Shown: positions 1 through 8,166 of the stretch, piece by piece
Layout: each line of letters begins with the position of its first letter
How positions within the stretch are numbered: the first letter of the stretch is position 1
Origin: Variovorax paradoxus EPS
Lineage (GTDB): Bacteria > Pseudomonadota > Gammaproteobacteria > Burkholderiales > Burkholderiaceae_C
Reading direction: 5' to 3'
Assembly (NCBI RefSeq): GCF_000184745.1
Contig: NC_014931.1
Coordinates: forward strand, 6,386,001-6,450,000
DNA: 64,000 nt
The notes under the pieces: model-generated
Seen by the model: the letters and a program-made list of their open reading frames with translations, nothing else
Told to the model about the DNA's origin: nothing
Database searches by the model: none
Program-made: the position numbers and the translations under genes

Positions 1-416
1 TGAAGACCGACCTGGAAGCCTCGACCAAGGGCACGGGCGTGGTGATCGAGCAGACCGCCGACAACCAGCTGCACGTGGTCATTCCGAATGAGCTGTCGTT
101 CGACACGGGCCGCGCCAACGTCAAGCGCAACCTCGCGCAGGTGCTCGACAAGGTCGCCGAAGGCCTGAAGAGCGCCACCGCCGCCAGCGTGCGCGTGGTC
201 GGCCACACCGATGCGACGGGCAGCGAGGAAGGCAACGAGCGCCTCTCGGTGAGCCGCGCCGACAGCGTGCGCAACCACCTGGTGGGCCGCGGCGTGTCGA
301 CCACCGCCATCACGACCGACGGCCGCGGCTCGCGCGAACCGCTGGCCGACAACGGCACCGCCGCTGGCCGTGCCCAGAACCGCCGCGTCGAGATCTTCGT
401 CGCGGAAAAGGCCTGA
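1..416 (+). CDS. OmpA-family C-terminal peptidoglycan-binding domain protein (5' partial)
   Basis: The reading frame is open from the window edge, so the true start lies upstream. The visible part is one OmpA-like domain. It contains the beta strand with ELSFDTG, the VVGHTDATGS segment typical of the peptidoglycan-binding loop, the ERLSVSRADSVRNHL helix and the closing NRRVEIFV strand. Proteins of this family anchor the outer membrane or lipoproteins to peptidoglycan through diaminopimelate. It ends four bases before the convergent response-regulator gene. What precedes the domain (lipoprotein signal, DUF4398 or beta barrel) cannot be seen, so the exact subfamily is open. Confidence 0.85.
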   Translation, partial: KTDLEASTKGTGVVIEQTADNQLHVVIPNELSFDTGRANVKRNLAQVLDKVAEGLKSATAASVRVVGHTDATGSEEGNERLSVSRADSVRNHLVGRGVSTTAITTDGRGSREPLADNGTAAGRAQNRRVEIFVAEKA

Positions 417-420
417 TCTC

Positions 421-1047
421 CTAAAGATCCCGAAGTCGGTTCGCCAATTCGACGGCCGACTTCACTTCCATCTTCTCGAACACGCGCGCCCGGTGGACCT
501 CCACCGTGCGCACGCTGATGGCCAACTGATCGGCGATCAGCTTGTTCGGCAATCCTTCGACCACGAGCCGCATCACGTCGCGCTCGCGGTCCGTCAGTTC
601 GGCGATGCGCCCGGCGAGGCTGTGGCGCACGCGCTGCACCTCGAGCGCGCGCAGCGACGCCCCGAGCGCCTGCTCGATGCGATCGACCAGCGCGTTGTCC
701 GAGAACGGCTTCTCGCAGAAATCGAAGGCACCGCGCTTGACGGCATCCACCGCCGTCGGCACGTCCGCGTGGCCGGTGAGAAAGATCACCGGCATCGCGT
801 CCAGCAGGCCGCGCTCGGCGAGCCGGTCGAACAGCACGAGCCCGCTGGTGCCGGGCATGCGCACATCGAGCAGCAGGCAGCGCGGCTGATCAGGCAGCGG
901 GCCCTCGGCCAGCAACTGCTCGAAGGCCTCGGCGCTGCCGAAATGCTCGCTCGCCAGACGCCGCGAGCGCAGCAGCCAGGCCAGCGCCTCGCGCACGCTG
1001 GCATCGTCGTCGACGATATAGATGAGTCCATCGATCAGCGGTTGCAT
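421..1047 (-). CDS. LuxR/FixJ-type response regulator (DctR-like)
   Basis: Two-component response regulator of 208 residues. The N-terminal receiver domain has the acidic pocket IYIVDDD (D13-D15), the phospho-acceptor D61 in LLLDVRMPG and the conserved lysine in FCEKPF near residue 110. The C-terminal LuxR/FixJ helix-turn-helix contains LTDRERDVMRLVVEGLPNK and SVRTVEVHRARVFEKM. The ATG at 1047 is chosen because the receiver domain begins right after it; the longer frame would run deep into the kinase gene. It lies 37 bp downstream of the sensor kinase gene and was probably co-transcribed with it. The pair resembles DctS/DctR C4-dicarboxylate or TtrS/TtrR sensors, but the ligand cannot be read from sequence. 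Confidence 0.88.
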   Translation of the reverse strand: MQPLIDGLIYIVDDDASVREALAWLLRSRRLASEHFGSAEAFEQLLAEGPLPDQPRCLLLDVRMPGTSGLVLFDRLAERGLLDAMPVIFLTGHADVPTAVDAVKRGAFDFCEKPFSDNALVDRIEQALGASLRALEVQRVRHSLAGRIAELTDRERDVMRLVVEGLPNKLIADQLAISVRTVEVHRARVFEKMEVKSAVELANRLRDL

Positions 1048-1084
1048 ATCAACAATTCCAGGAAGAGCGAAGGCCGCAGGCGCG

Positions 1085-3142
1085 TCATGTGCTCGGAAGG
1101 GTAAAGCGGAACACGGTGCCGCGCGGCCGGTTGGGTTCGTGCATGAGCGCGCCGCCATGCTGCTCCACCACCGTGCGGCACAGGCTCAGGCCGAGGCCCA
1201 TGCCGTCGGCGCGCGTGGTGAAGAAGGGCGTGAAGAGCCGCTCGGCCACGTCGTCGCTGATGCCGCAACCCAGGTCGGCCACCGAGAACTCGAGCCACCG
1301 GCGGGCGTCGTCGGCGGTGGTGCTCCCGCCCACCGCCACCGCGCGCGCCACGCGCAGCCGCAGCACGCGGCTGCCGACGTTGTCGGGGCTGTCCATCGCC
1401 TGCATCGCATTGCGCGCGAGGTTCAGCAGCACCTGCTCGACCAGCGTACGGTCGCACATGGCCGCGGGCAGCCGGTCTTCGAGCACCACCTCGATGATCA
1501 CGCCGAGCTTGCGCGCCTGCAGCCGCACGAGCGGCAGCACCGCGTCGATGAGTGCCTGCGGCGCAACAGCTTCGCGCGTGCGGTCGCGCCGGCGCACGAA
1601 GTCGTGCACGCTGCGGATCACCTGGCCCGCGCGGTCGGCCTGCTCGGCGATGCGCTTGACCGCCATCGCGACTTCGCCTTGGTCGCCCTTGGCATGAGGC
1701 CCGAGCAGGTTGAGCGAGCCGCTGGCATAACTCGCGATCGCGGCCAGCGGCTGCGTGAGTTCATGGCTCAGCAGCGATGCCATCTCGCCGACCGTGGCGA
1801 GCCGCGCGCTCGCCTGCAGGCGCTCCTGGCTCGCGCGCGAAAGCTCCTCGATGCGGCGCTGCTCGCTCACGTCGATGAACGCGCTCATCCAGCCGGTCTG
1901 CACGCGGTGCGCGTTGATGAGCGGCGCCTCGAAGATCAGCACCGGAAAGCGCGTGCCGTCCTTGCGCATGAAGACCGATTCGAACCCCTCGCGCGGCGGC
2001 ATGCCGCCGGCCAGCCGCCGCGCCTGGCGCTGCTGGTATTCGTGCGCCAGTTCGGTGGGCCAATAGGGCGCTTCGGGTGCATCGGCGCTGTCGGCCATGA
2101 GCTCCTCGGGGGTGAAGCCGACCATCTCGCAGAAAGCCGGATTCACGTAGGTGATGCGCCCCTGCAGGTCGCGTGCGCGCAGGCCGGTGATGACCGAGTC
2201 TTCCATCGCCTTGCGGAACGCGAGCGCATCGGCCAGGTCGCGCTCGGCGCGCAGCCGCATCCGCGTGTCGCGCGCGAGCAGCACCAGCACCGACACCAGC
2301 GCGATCGAGATCGCGGTGACCAGTGCCGTGAGCATGTTCGGGAACAGGTCGGGCGCGGCGCGCCAGCCATCGACGCGCAGCATCAACGCGGCGCCCGGCA
2401 GGTCGATCAGCTGCTGCGAGGTGAAGACGCGCGTGCCGACGCGGCGCGAACTGCCCAGCGCCACCAGCCGCGTGCCGTCGGTCTCGGTGAACGCCACTTC
2501 CTGCCCGCGCGTGAGCGTGGGGCCGACCAGCTCGATGAGCGCGTCGCGCAGCGAATAGCTCGCGACGAGAAAACCGCCGCCGTCGATCGGCACGCAGAAC
2601 TCCATCACCTCGACACCGCCGCCGCCGGCAATCGGCACGTAGTGGCTTGGCGAGTACGCGCCCGCGCCGAGCTTGCGGGCGGCCGCGCAGGCCAGCATCA
2701 CGTCGGACTGCTCGGGGCCGCGGCTCGCCTCGTCGAGAAGGCGCATGCGGTAGGGCGTGTTGATGGCCTCGACCGGCCGCAGCGCGGCATCGCGCCACTC
2801 GAGCCGCAGCCACTCGCGGTGCTCGCGCAGCAGAGCGGCCGCGGCATCGTTCCATTTCGCGCGGTCGGTGCCCGGCGTCTGCGTGGCGCGCAGGCTCTGC
2901 GCATTGCGCTGGAAGCCGCTGCGCAGATCGGCGACGGCGTCGGCGGTGTCGCGGTCGAGCTGGGCCTGCACCTGCTCGACCTCGTGCCGACCTGCCAGCC
3001 ACACCACCGTGACCAGCAGCACCGACACCAGCACCGCGAGCAGCAGCCACAAGAACCAGCGCTGCCACAGCGAGCGCATCCGCACATAGACGGATCGCGC
3101 CCACCGCGGCGGTGCGACGGTCAGCAGCGCATCGGAGGACAT
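1085..3142 (-). CDS. PAS-domain sensor histidine kinase (DctS-like)
   Basis: Membrane sensor kinase of 685 residues. A transmembrane helix at about residues 30-53 and a second near 265-290 bracket a periplasmic sensor region of about 210 residues, as in DctS-type kinases. A PAS domain follows (ITYVNPAFCEMVGFTPEEL). The dimerisation/phosphoacceptor helix carries MASLLSHELTQPLAAIASY, with the H-E-L-T-Q-P signature of the FixL/DctS group. The ATPase domain shows NLARNAMQAM (N box), ADLGCGISDD (G1) and GMGLGLSLCR (G2). It is followed on the same strand by its likely partner regulator. A C4-dicarboxylate or related organic acid signal is an inference from family resemblance only. Confidence 0.88.
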   Translation of the reverse strand: MSSDALLTVAPPRWARSVYVRMRSLWQRWFLWLLLAVLVSVLLVTVVWLAGRHEVEQVQAQLDRDTADAVADLRSGFQRNAQSLRATQTPGTDRAKWNDAAAALLREHREWLRLEWRDAALRPVEAINTPYRMRLLDEASRGPEQSDVMLACAAARKLGAGAYSPSHYVPIAGGGGVEVMEFCVPIDGGGFLVASYSLRDALIELVGPTLTRGQEVAFTETDGTRLVALGSSRRVGTRVFTSQQLIDLPGAALMLRVDGWRAAPDLFPNMLTALVTAISIALVSVLVLLARDTRMRLRAERDLADALAFRKAMEDSVITGLRARDLQGRITYVNPAFCEMVGFTPEELMADSADAPEAPYWPTELAHEYQQRQARRLAGGMPPREGFESVFMRKDGTRFPVLIFEAPLINAHRVQTGWMSAFIDVSEQRRIEELSRASQERLQASARLATVGEMASLLSHELTQPLAAIASYASGSLNLLGPHAKGDQGEVAMAVKRIAEQADRAGQVIRSVHDFVRRRDRTREAVAPQALIDAVLPLVRLQARKLGVIIEVVLEDRLPAAMCDRTLVEQVLLNLARNAMQAMDSPDNVGSRVLRLRVARAVAVGGSTTADDARRWLEFSVADLGCGISDDVAERLFTPFFTTRADGMGLGLSLCRTVVEQHGGALMHEPNRPRGTVFRFTLPST

Positions 3143-3147
3143 CGCGG

Positions 3148-3963
3148 CTAAAGCACGCAGTGCGACAGCACGGGCAGCTGCGCGCGCGTGCGCTCGATCT
3201 GCTTCGCGTCGATGTCGAACAGCACCACGCCTTCATCGCTCGCCTGCTGCGCCACCACCGTGCCCCAGGGATCGATGACGAGCGACTGGCCCCAGGTCTG
3301 GCGGCCGTTCTCGTGCGTGCCGCCCTGCGCGGGCGCCACCACCCATGCGAGGTTCTCGATGGCGCGGGCGCGCAGCAGCACTTCCCAGTGGGCGGCGCCT
3401 GTCGTGCGAGTGAAGGCGCTGGGCACCAGCAGCAGGTCGGCGCCCTGCTTGGCGAGTGCGCGGTACAGCTCGGGAAAGCGCAGGTCATAGCAGACGCTCA
3501 TGCCGATGCGCCAGTTGTGGCCGTCGCGCGAAGGCAGGTCGAACACGACGGGCTTGGCGCCCGGCGCGATGACGCGGCGCTCGTCGTAGCGCTCGGTGCC
3601 GTTGTCGAAGAAGAAGAGATGGATCTTGTCGTAGCGCGCCACGCACTGCCCGTCGGGCGCAAAGGCCAGCGAGCTGTTGAAGACGTGCTCGGCATCGGTG
3701 CTCTCGATGGGCAGCGTGCCGCCCACGATCCACAGGCCGAACTCGCGCGCCGCATCGGCCAGGAACCCCTGCACCGTGCCCGCGCCGGCCGTCTCGCGCA
3801 GGCCCAGCTTGTCGGTGTCGCGCGCGCCCATCATGCAGAAATACTCGGGCAGCACCGCGAGCTCGGCGCCCGCCGCGGCGGCCTCGGCGAGCAGGTCGTG
3901 GGCGCGCGCGAGGTTGGCTTCGCGGGCGATGGCCGACACCATCTGGATGGCTGCGACTTTCAT
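3148..3963 (-). CDS. carbon-nitrogen hydrolase, Nit1/omega-amidase type
   Basis: Nitrilase-superfamily amidase of 271 residues. The catalytic triad is visible: E40 in LPEYF, K113 in YDKIHLFF and C158 in SVCYDLRFPELYR. The DLRFPELYR context and the FNSSL segment are characteristic of the Nit1/NitA branch, which hydrolyses deaminated glutathione or omega-amides, so a metabolite-repair role is likely. The ATG at 3963 overlaps the stop of the upstream yhdP gene (ATGA), showing translational coupling. A yhdP-nit gene order is common in proteobacteria. The enzyme is expected to be cytoplasmic; there is no signal peptide. Confidence 0.9.
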   Translation of the reverse strand: MKVAAIQMVSAIAREANLARAHDLLAEAAAAGAELAVLPEYFCMMGARDTDKLGLRETAGAGTVQGFLADAAREFGLWIVGGTLPIESTDAEHVFNSSLAFAPDGQCVARYDKIHLFFFDNGTERYDERRVIAPGAKPVVFDLPSRDGHNWRIGMSVCYDLRFPELYRALAKQGADLLLVPSAFTRTTGAAHWEVLLRARAIENLAWVVAPAQGGTHENGRQTWGQSLVIDPWGTVVAQQASDEGVVLFDIDAKQIERTRAQLPVLSHCVL

Positions 3964-6900
3964 TGCGTGGTCTCCGTTTTCTTGCCTTCTTCCGCGGCCG
4001 CGGAACCGGTCCGGCCCGGTGATCCCGGCAATCCCGGAAGGCTCGGCATTTGCAGCGAGCGCGGCACCTTGGCTATTTTGGGGTCGGCCCAGGTGCCTTC
4101 GATGTGGAACTCCTGCGTGGCGGCGGCGGCCAGCGGCTTGCTCAGCACCCATTGCGCGAGGAAGGTGCCGAGGCCGATGGCCGGGTTGATGGCCGTGGCC
4201 ACCAGCGCGGCAGTGCCGGCGTTGATCTCGGGCACCACCACCACGCGCAGGTTCTGCGTCTCGCGCACGATGTCGGCCGAGCCGTCCATGAGCGCCGCGG
4301 CGTTGACGCCCTTCATCTGCAGGTTGTTGGTGCTCGCGATGCCTTTGTTGATCTTGGCGTCGCCACGGATGAAGTCGAAGGCGAAGCCCTCGCTGAACAC
4401 ATCGCGGAAGTCCAGCGTGAGGCGGCGGGGCAGCGCCTGCAGGCTCAGCACGCCCAGGAGCTTGGCCAGCCCGGGGTCGGCCTTGAGGAACTGGCCCGAT
4501 TCCACATCGACCTGCAGGTTGCCGCCCAGGCTCGGGTAGTCGAGCGAGAACGGCGAGCCGCGCCAGTTGACATCGCCTTCCAGCCGCCCCTTGCCACGCC
4601 GCAGCACGCCGGACATGCCGAAGCGCGCGAGCAGGTCGCCGGCATCGGCGATGTCGAGGCGGAAGGTCATGGCCGTGCGGCGCTGGCCGGCGGTGGCGCC
4701 GGGAATGGCGGCCCAGGTGCCCTTGGCCGCGAAGCTCGCCTCGGGCATGGTGAAGGTCAGCTTGTTCAGCAACCACTCGCGGCCCGCGCCGCCGCGGTTG
4801 ACCGCATCGATCTCGGCGCGGCCCAGGCGCTTGCCGAGCAGTTCGAAGTCGTCGATCACGATGTCCAGCGCGGGCAGAGTGCCGGGCTGCTCGTCGAGCA
4901 GGGCCTCGACCTGGGTCGCCTCGGACGGCGCGATCTTCAGGCGCGCGAGCCGCGCATAGAGCCGGCCGGCCTGCGCGTGGCGGTACTCCGCGTAGCCGCT
5001 CAGTTCGGTGGCGTCGATGTTGGCGCGCCAGAGCGCCCCTTCGCGCGTGCCGCCCAGCACCACGTTGTGCAGCGTGCGCCCGGCAACGCCCAGCTGCTGC
5101 GCGCGCACCGCGATGCGCGTGGGCATGTAGGCCTGCGCGGCGTCCTCGCCGGCGCCGGGGGCTTCGCTCGGGGTGCTGCTGCTCGCGGCGGCGCCCAGGA
5201 GGGCGTCCCATGCGGCGATGTCGAGCTTGTCCACATTGACGTTCGCGAACACGCCCTTGTCGGGCAGGCTCGCAGTCTCGCCCGCCGAGAGGCCGACGCC
5301 GATGCTGCCGCGCAGCACGCGCGCCTCGGCACCCGAGATGTCGCGCACGAACTGCACCGCGCCGACGCGGCCCAGTTCCAGCGAGAGCTGGTCCTGCGTG
5401 GCGACAGTGGTGCCGCCCTGGCGGCTGTCGCGGGTCTCGCGCAACAGCACCTTCTTCTCGATGCGCAGCGGCATCTGCTCCTCGGCCGTCTTCAACAGCG
5501 GCGCCGGCAGTTGCAGCGCGAGGCCCTGCAGGCTGCTCGTGAGCGAGAGCTCGGAGGCACCGTCGCGCACCGAGAACGTGGCCGCGTACGGCGTGCTGCC
5601 GGTGGCCTTCTCGGCGAGGCGCGCGAGCCAGTCGACCTCGCGCGCGCCGCGCAGGCCCTCGGCGGTGGCGGTGCCCTGCGCCTTCAGCGCGACCTCGCGG
5701 TTGGGGCCGGTGAAGCGGCCCTTGCCTTCGAGGCGGATGTCGCCGCCGAGCAGCTTCGCCTGCACGCCGGCCAGCGAGAAGCCGGTCTCGGTGAAATTGA
5801 GCGTGCCCTTGGCATGCGTGAGCGAGGGCGCATCGGGCACGACCTGCAGTTCGTTGTCGGCCAGCGCAACGCTGGCCTGCACCTTGGCGTTGTCCATCGC
5901 CGCGAGGGGCAGCTCCAGGTGCAGCTTGTAGTCGGCCGAGCCGGTGGCGCGCGCGGTGCGCATGATCTCGCCCGTCTCGCCGGCCAGCGGCGCGCCCACA
6001 CGCAGCACCTCGCCGAGCGGGCCCTTGGCCTGCACATCGACGCGCAGCACCTGCGCGTGGTGCGACAGCTCGGGAATCTGCGCCTCGCCCTTGGTCACCT
6101 CGACACCGGTGGCGCCGACCAGGCGGCCGCGCGCATTGCGCACCAGCATGCTGTCGCGCTCGAACACCAGTTCGCCCGAGAGGCCGGTCAGCGCAGGCCA
6201 CACCGGCGCGGGCGCCGCGCTGCGCGGAGACGTGGCGGCGAGCGAGGGCGGCACATAGGCGTAGTCGACATCCGCCACCTTGGCCGCGATGCGGAAGTCG
6301 CCCAGCTTCGGGTCCTTGAACGGCATGTCGTGCAGATCGCCGCGCACGCGGAAATCGACGGTGCTCGCGGTGCCCTTGGTGACGGCGTCGCGCACGTAGT
6401 CGCGGGTGTGCTGGGGAATGTCGAGCGGCAGGTAGCGGAAGACGCGCGTGCCGTCGGCGCGGGTGAGCTTGCCCTGCAGCTCGAGCACGCCCGGGAAACG
6501 GCCCTTGCTGCTGGAGACGGCCGGGTCGCTGGTGCGCCAGCTCGCCTCGGCATCGCCCTCGGCGTCGGTGTTGGCGAAGCGCAGCTTGGAAACCTGCAGC
6601 TGCGCGTTGCCGTTGTCCAGCTTCCACTGGAGCTGCGTGGAGAGCCGATCGATCGGGATCACGGGCTCTTCGAACACGCCCGGGAATTCGAGCGTGCCCT
6701 GCGCGATGGCCAGCGTGGCCGTGCCGCCGGCCTGCGTGGCGTCGAAGTCGACGGTGGTGCCGCTCAGGCCGGGCGTGCCGGGATGCGCGCGAGGAGGCGT
6801 GGCCGTGGCCGTTGCCGTGGCAGGCGTCGCAGGTGGAGCCGGCGTTGCCGGCGCCGGCTGCGAGGCCACGCGCAGGCCGCTCACGCGGCCGCGCGCCTGG

Positions 6901-8141
6901 TACTTGTCGGGCGCGCCCAGCGAACCCTGCCAGCTCAGGTCGATGTGCTCGACCAGCCCGCGCGGCGCGTAGCTGTCGAGCACGCGGTGCGTGGCATCGC
7001 CCAGCGGCAGCCGGTCGGCGATGAGCGCGAGCGCGGCCAGGTCGAGCCGGTCGGCACGCAACGCGCCCTTCTCGGGCGTTCGGCCCTTGGCCGGCGTGTG
7101 CTGCAGCCAGAGGTTGCCGCCGGGCCAGCGCATGCCGTCGGAGGTGTCGAACTGCAGCGCAGTGGTCGAGAACTCGAGGGTGTCGTCTTTCAGGTGCCCC
7201 GCGAGGCGGCCGGTGACCGAGCGCAGCACCAGCGGCTGCAGGCCCTTGCCCAGCGAGGCATCGACGCGGTCGAGCCCCAGGTCGGCCGCGCCGCCCACGA
7301 GCTGGCCGTCTTGCACGTCGGCCCAGAGGCGCACCGCACCGTTGCCTTCGCGGATGCGCGCATCGAGCGAAACGTATTGGCCGAGGCGCGTGACGTCGAT
7401 GTAGGGCAGGTCGGCGTAGATCTGGCCGTCCCAGGTCTGCCAGCGGCCGGTGCGCACCGACAGGAGCGGCTGGCGGAACTGCCCGCGCAGCGTGAAACGC
7501 TGGCCCCAGCCGGCGGGCGGCGTGGCATCGAGCCGGAGGCCGTGGCGGCGGCCGCCGTTGCGCGCCACGAAGCGCACGTCGGTCAAAAGAAGCGGCTCGG
7601 CCTGGCGCTGCTCGTCGGTCCAGCGCACGGTGCCGCCTTCGATGACCAGCTCGCGCTGCGCGAAAAACCAGTCGGCGGCGCGGGTCTCTCCGGTCGTATC
7701 GGTGTCCATGTGCAATCCAGCCACATGGAGTTTTCCCTGAGCATCGCGGCGCACGTCGAGCTGCGGACCCTCGATGTAGAGCTGCTCGAAACTGAAGCGC
7801 CAGATCGATCGCGGCGACACGCTGGCCACCACGCGCACGAGGCGAAGTGCCTCGCGCTGGTCGGCATCCTGCAGCACCACGTCGCGCAGTTCGAAGGCCG
7901 GGAAAAGCCCCTCGGGACGGGCGGTGATAGACCCGATGCGAACCGGCACGCCGATGGCCTTGCTAGCCTGTGCCTCCAGAGCGCCGCGGAAATCACCGAT
8001 TCGCGGCACAATCCACGCGTGTAGGACAACGACTGACAGCGCCAGCAGAAGCCATGCAGCGATCAGCAAACCCAACAGCCAGCGCGCCGTCACAGCGGTG
8101 ATTTTGAGCAGACGTGAAGGGGTAGACGCCGTGTCGTTCAT
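3960..8141 (-). CDS. yhdP: YhdP family AsmA-like phospholipid transport protein
   Basis: Very large protein of about 1393 residues. It has one N-terminal transmembrane helix (WLLGLLIAAWLLLALSVVVL) followed by a long periplasmic AsmA/DUF3971-type beta-rich body, with C-terminal segments such as FDFIRGDAKINKGIASTNNLQMKG that are typical of YhdP. In E. coli YhdP, TamB and YdbH together carry phospholipids from inner to outer membrane; the same role is inferred here. The ATG at 8141 is preferred; an in-frame ATG at 8180 would overlap glnE. A proline/alanine/threonine-rich low-complexity stretch near residue 440 interrupts the body. The gene diverges from glnE and is translationally coupled to the amidase downstream. 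Confidence 0.9.
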   Translation of the reverse strand: MNDTASTPSRLLKITAVTARWLLGLLIAAWLLLALSVVVLHAWIVPRIGDFRGALEAQASKAIGVPVRIGSITARPEGLFPAFELRDVVLQDADQREALRLVRVVASVSPRSIWRFSFEQLYIEGPQLDVRRDAQGKLHVAGLHMDTDTTGETRAADWFFAQRELVIEGGTVRWTDEQRQAEPLLLTDVRFVARNGGRRHGLRLDATPPAGWGQRFTLRGQFRQPLLSVRTGRWQTWDGQIYADLPYIDVTRLGQYVSLDARIREGNGAVRLWADVQDGQLVGGAADLGLDRVDASLGKGLQPLVLRSVTGRLAGHLKDDTLEFSTTALQFDTSDGMRWPGGNLWLQHTPAKGRTPEKGALRADRLDLAALALIADRLPLGDATHRVLDSYAPRGLVEHIDLSWQGSLGAPDKYQARGRVSGLRVASQPAPATPAPPATPATATATATPPRAHPGTPGLSGTTVDFDATQAGGTATLAIAQGTLEFPGVFEEPVIPIDRLSTQLQWKLDNGNAQLQVSKLRFANTDAEGDAEASWRTSDPAVSSSKGRFPGVLELQGKLTRADGTRVFRYLPLDIPQHTRDYVRDAVTKGTASTVDFRVRGDLHDMPFKDPKLGDFRIAAKVADVDYAYVPPSLAATSPRSAAPAPVWPALTGLSGELVFERDSMLVRNARGRLVGATGVEVTKGEAQIPELSHHAQVLRVDVQAKGPLGEVLRVGAPLAGETGEIMRTARATGSADYKLHLELPLAAMDNAKVQASVALADNELQVVPDAPSLTHAKGTLNFTETGFSLAGVQAKLLGGDIRLEGKGRFTGPNREVALKAQGTATAEGLRGAREVDWLARLAEKATGSTPYAATFSVRDGASELSLTSSLQGLALQLPAPLLKTAEEQMPLRIEKKVLLRETRDSRQGGTTVATQDQLSLELGRVGAVQFVRDISGAEARVLRGSIGVGLSAGETASLPDKGVFANVNVDKLDIAAWDALLGAAASSSTPSEAPGAGEDAAQAYMPTRIAVRAQQLGVAGRTLHNVVLGGTREGALWRANIDATELSGYAEYRHAQAGRLYARLARLKIAPSEATQVEALLDEQPGTLPALDIVIDDFELLGKRLGRAEIDAVNRGGAGREWLLNKLTFTMPEASFAAKGTWAAIPGATAGQRRTAMTFRLDIADAGDLLARFGMSGVLRRGKGRLEGDVNWRGSPFSLDYPSLGGNLQVDVESGQFLKADPGLAKLLGVLSLQALPRRLTLDFRDVFSEGFAFDFIRGDAKINKGIASTNNLQMKGVNAAALMDGSADIVRETQNLRVVVVPEINAGTAALVATAINPAIGLGTFLAQWVLSKPLAAAATQEFHIEGTWADPKIAKVPRSLQMPSLPGLPGSPGRTGSAAAEEGKKTETTQ

Positions 8142-8166
8142 TGAGGATCGCGCTGTGTCGGGAATT

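Noticed and set aside
4050..8024. Very long open frame (1324 codons) on the plus strand opposite yhdP
   Set aside because: Composition is Arg/Ala/His-rich and has no family features; it is the antisense shadow of a GC-rich gene with strong third-position bias.
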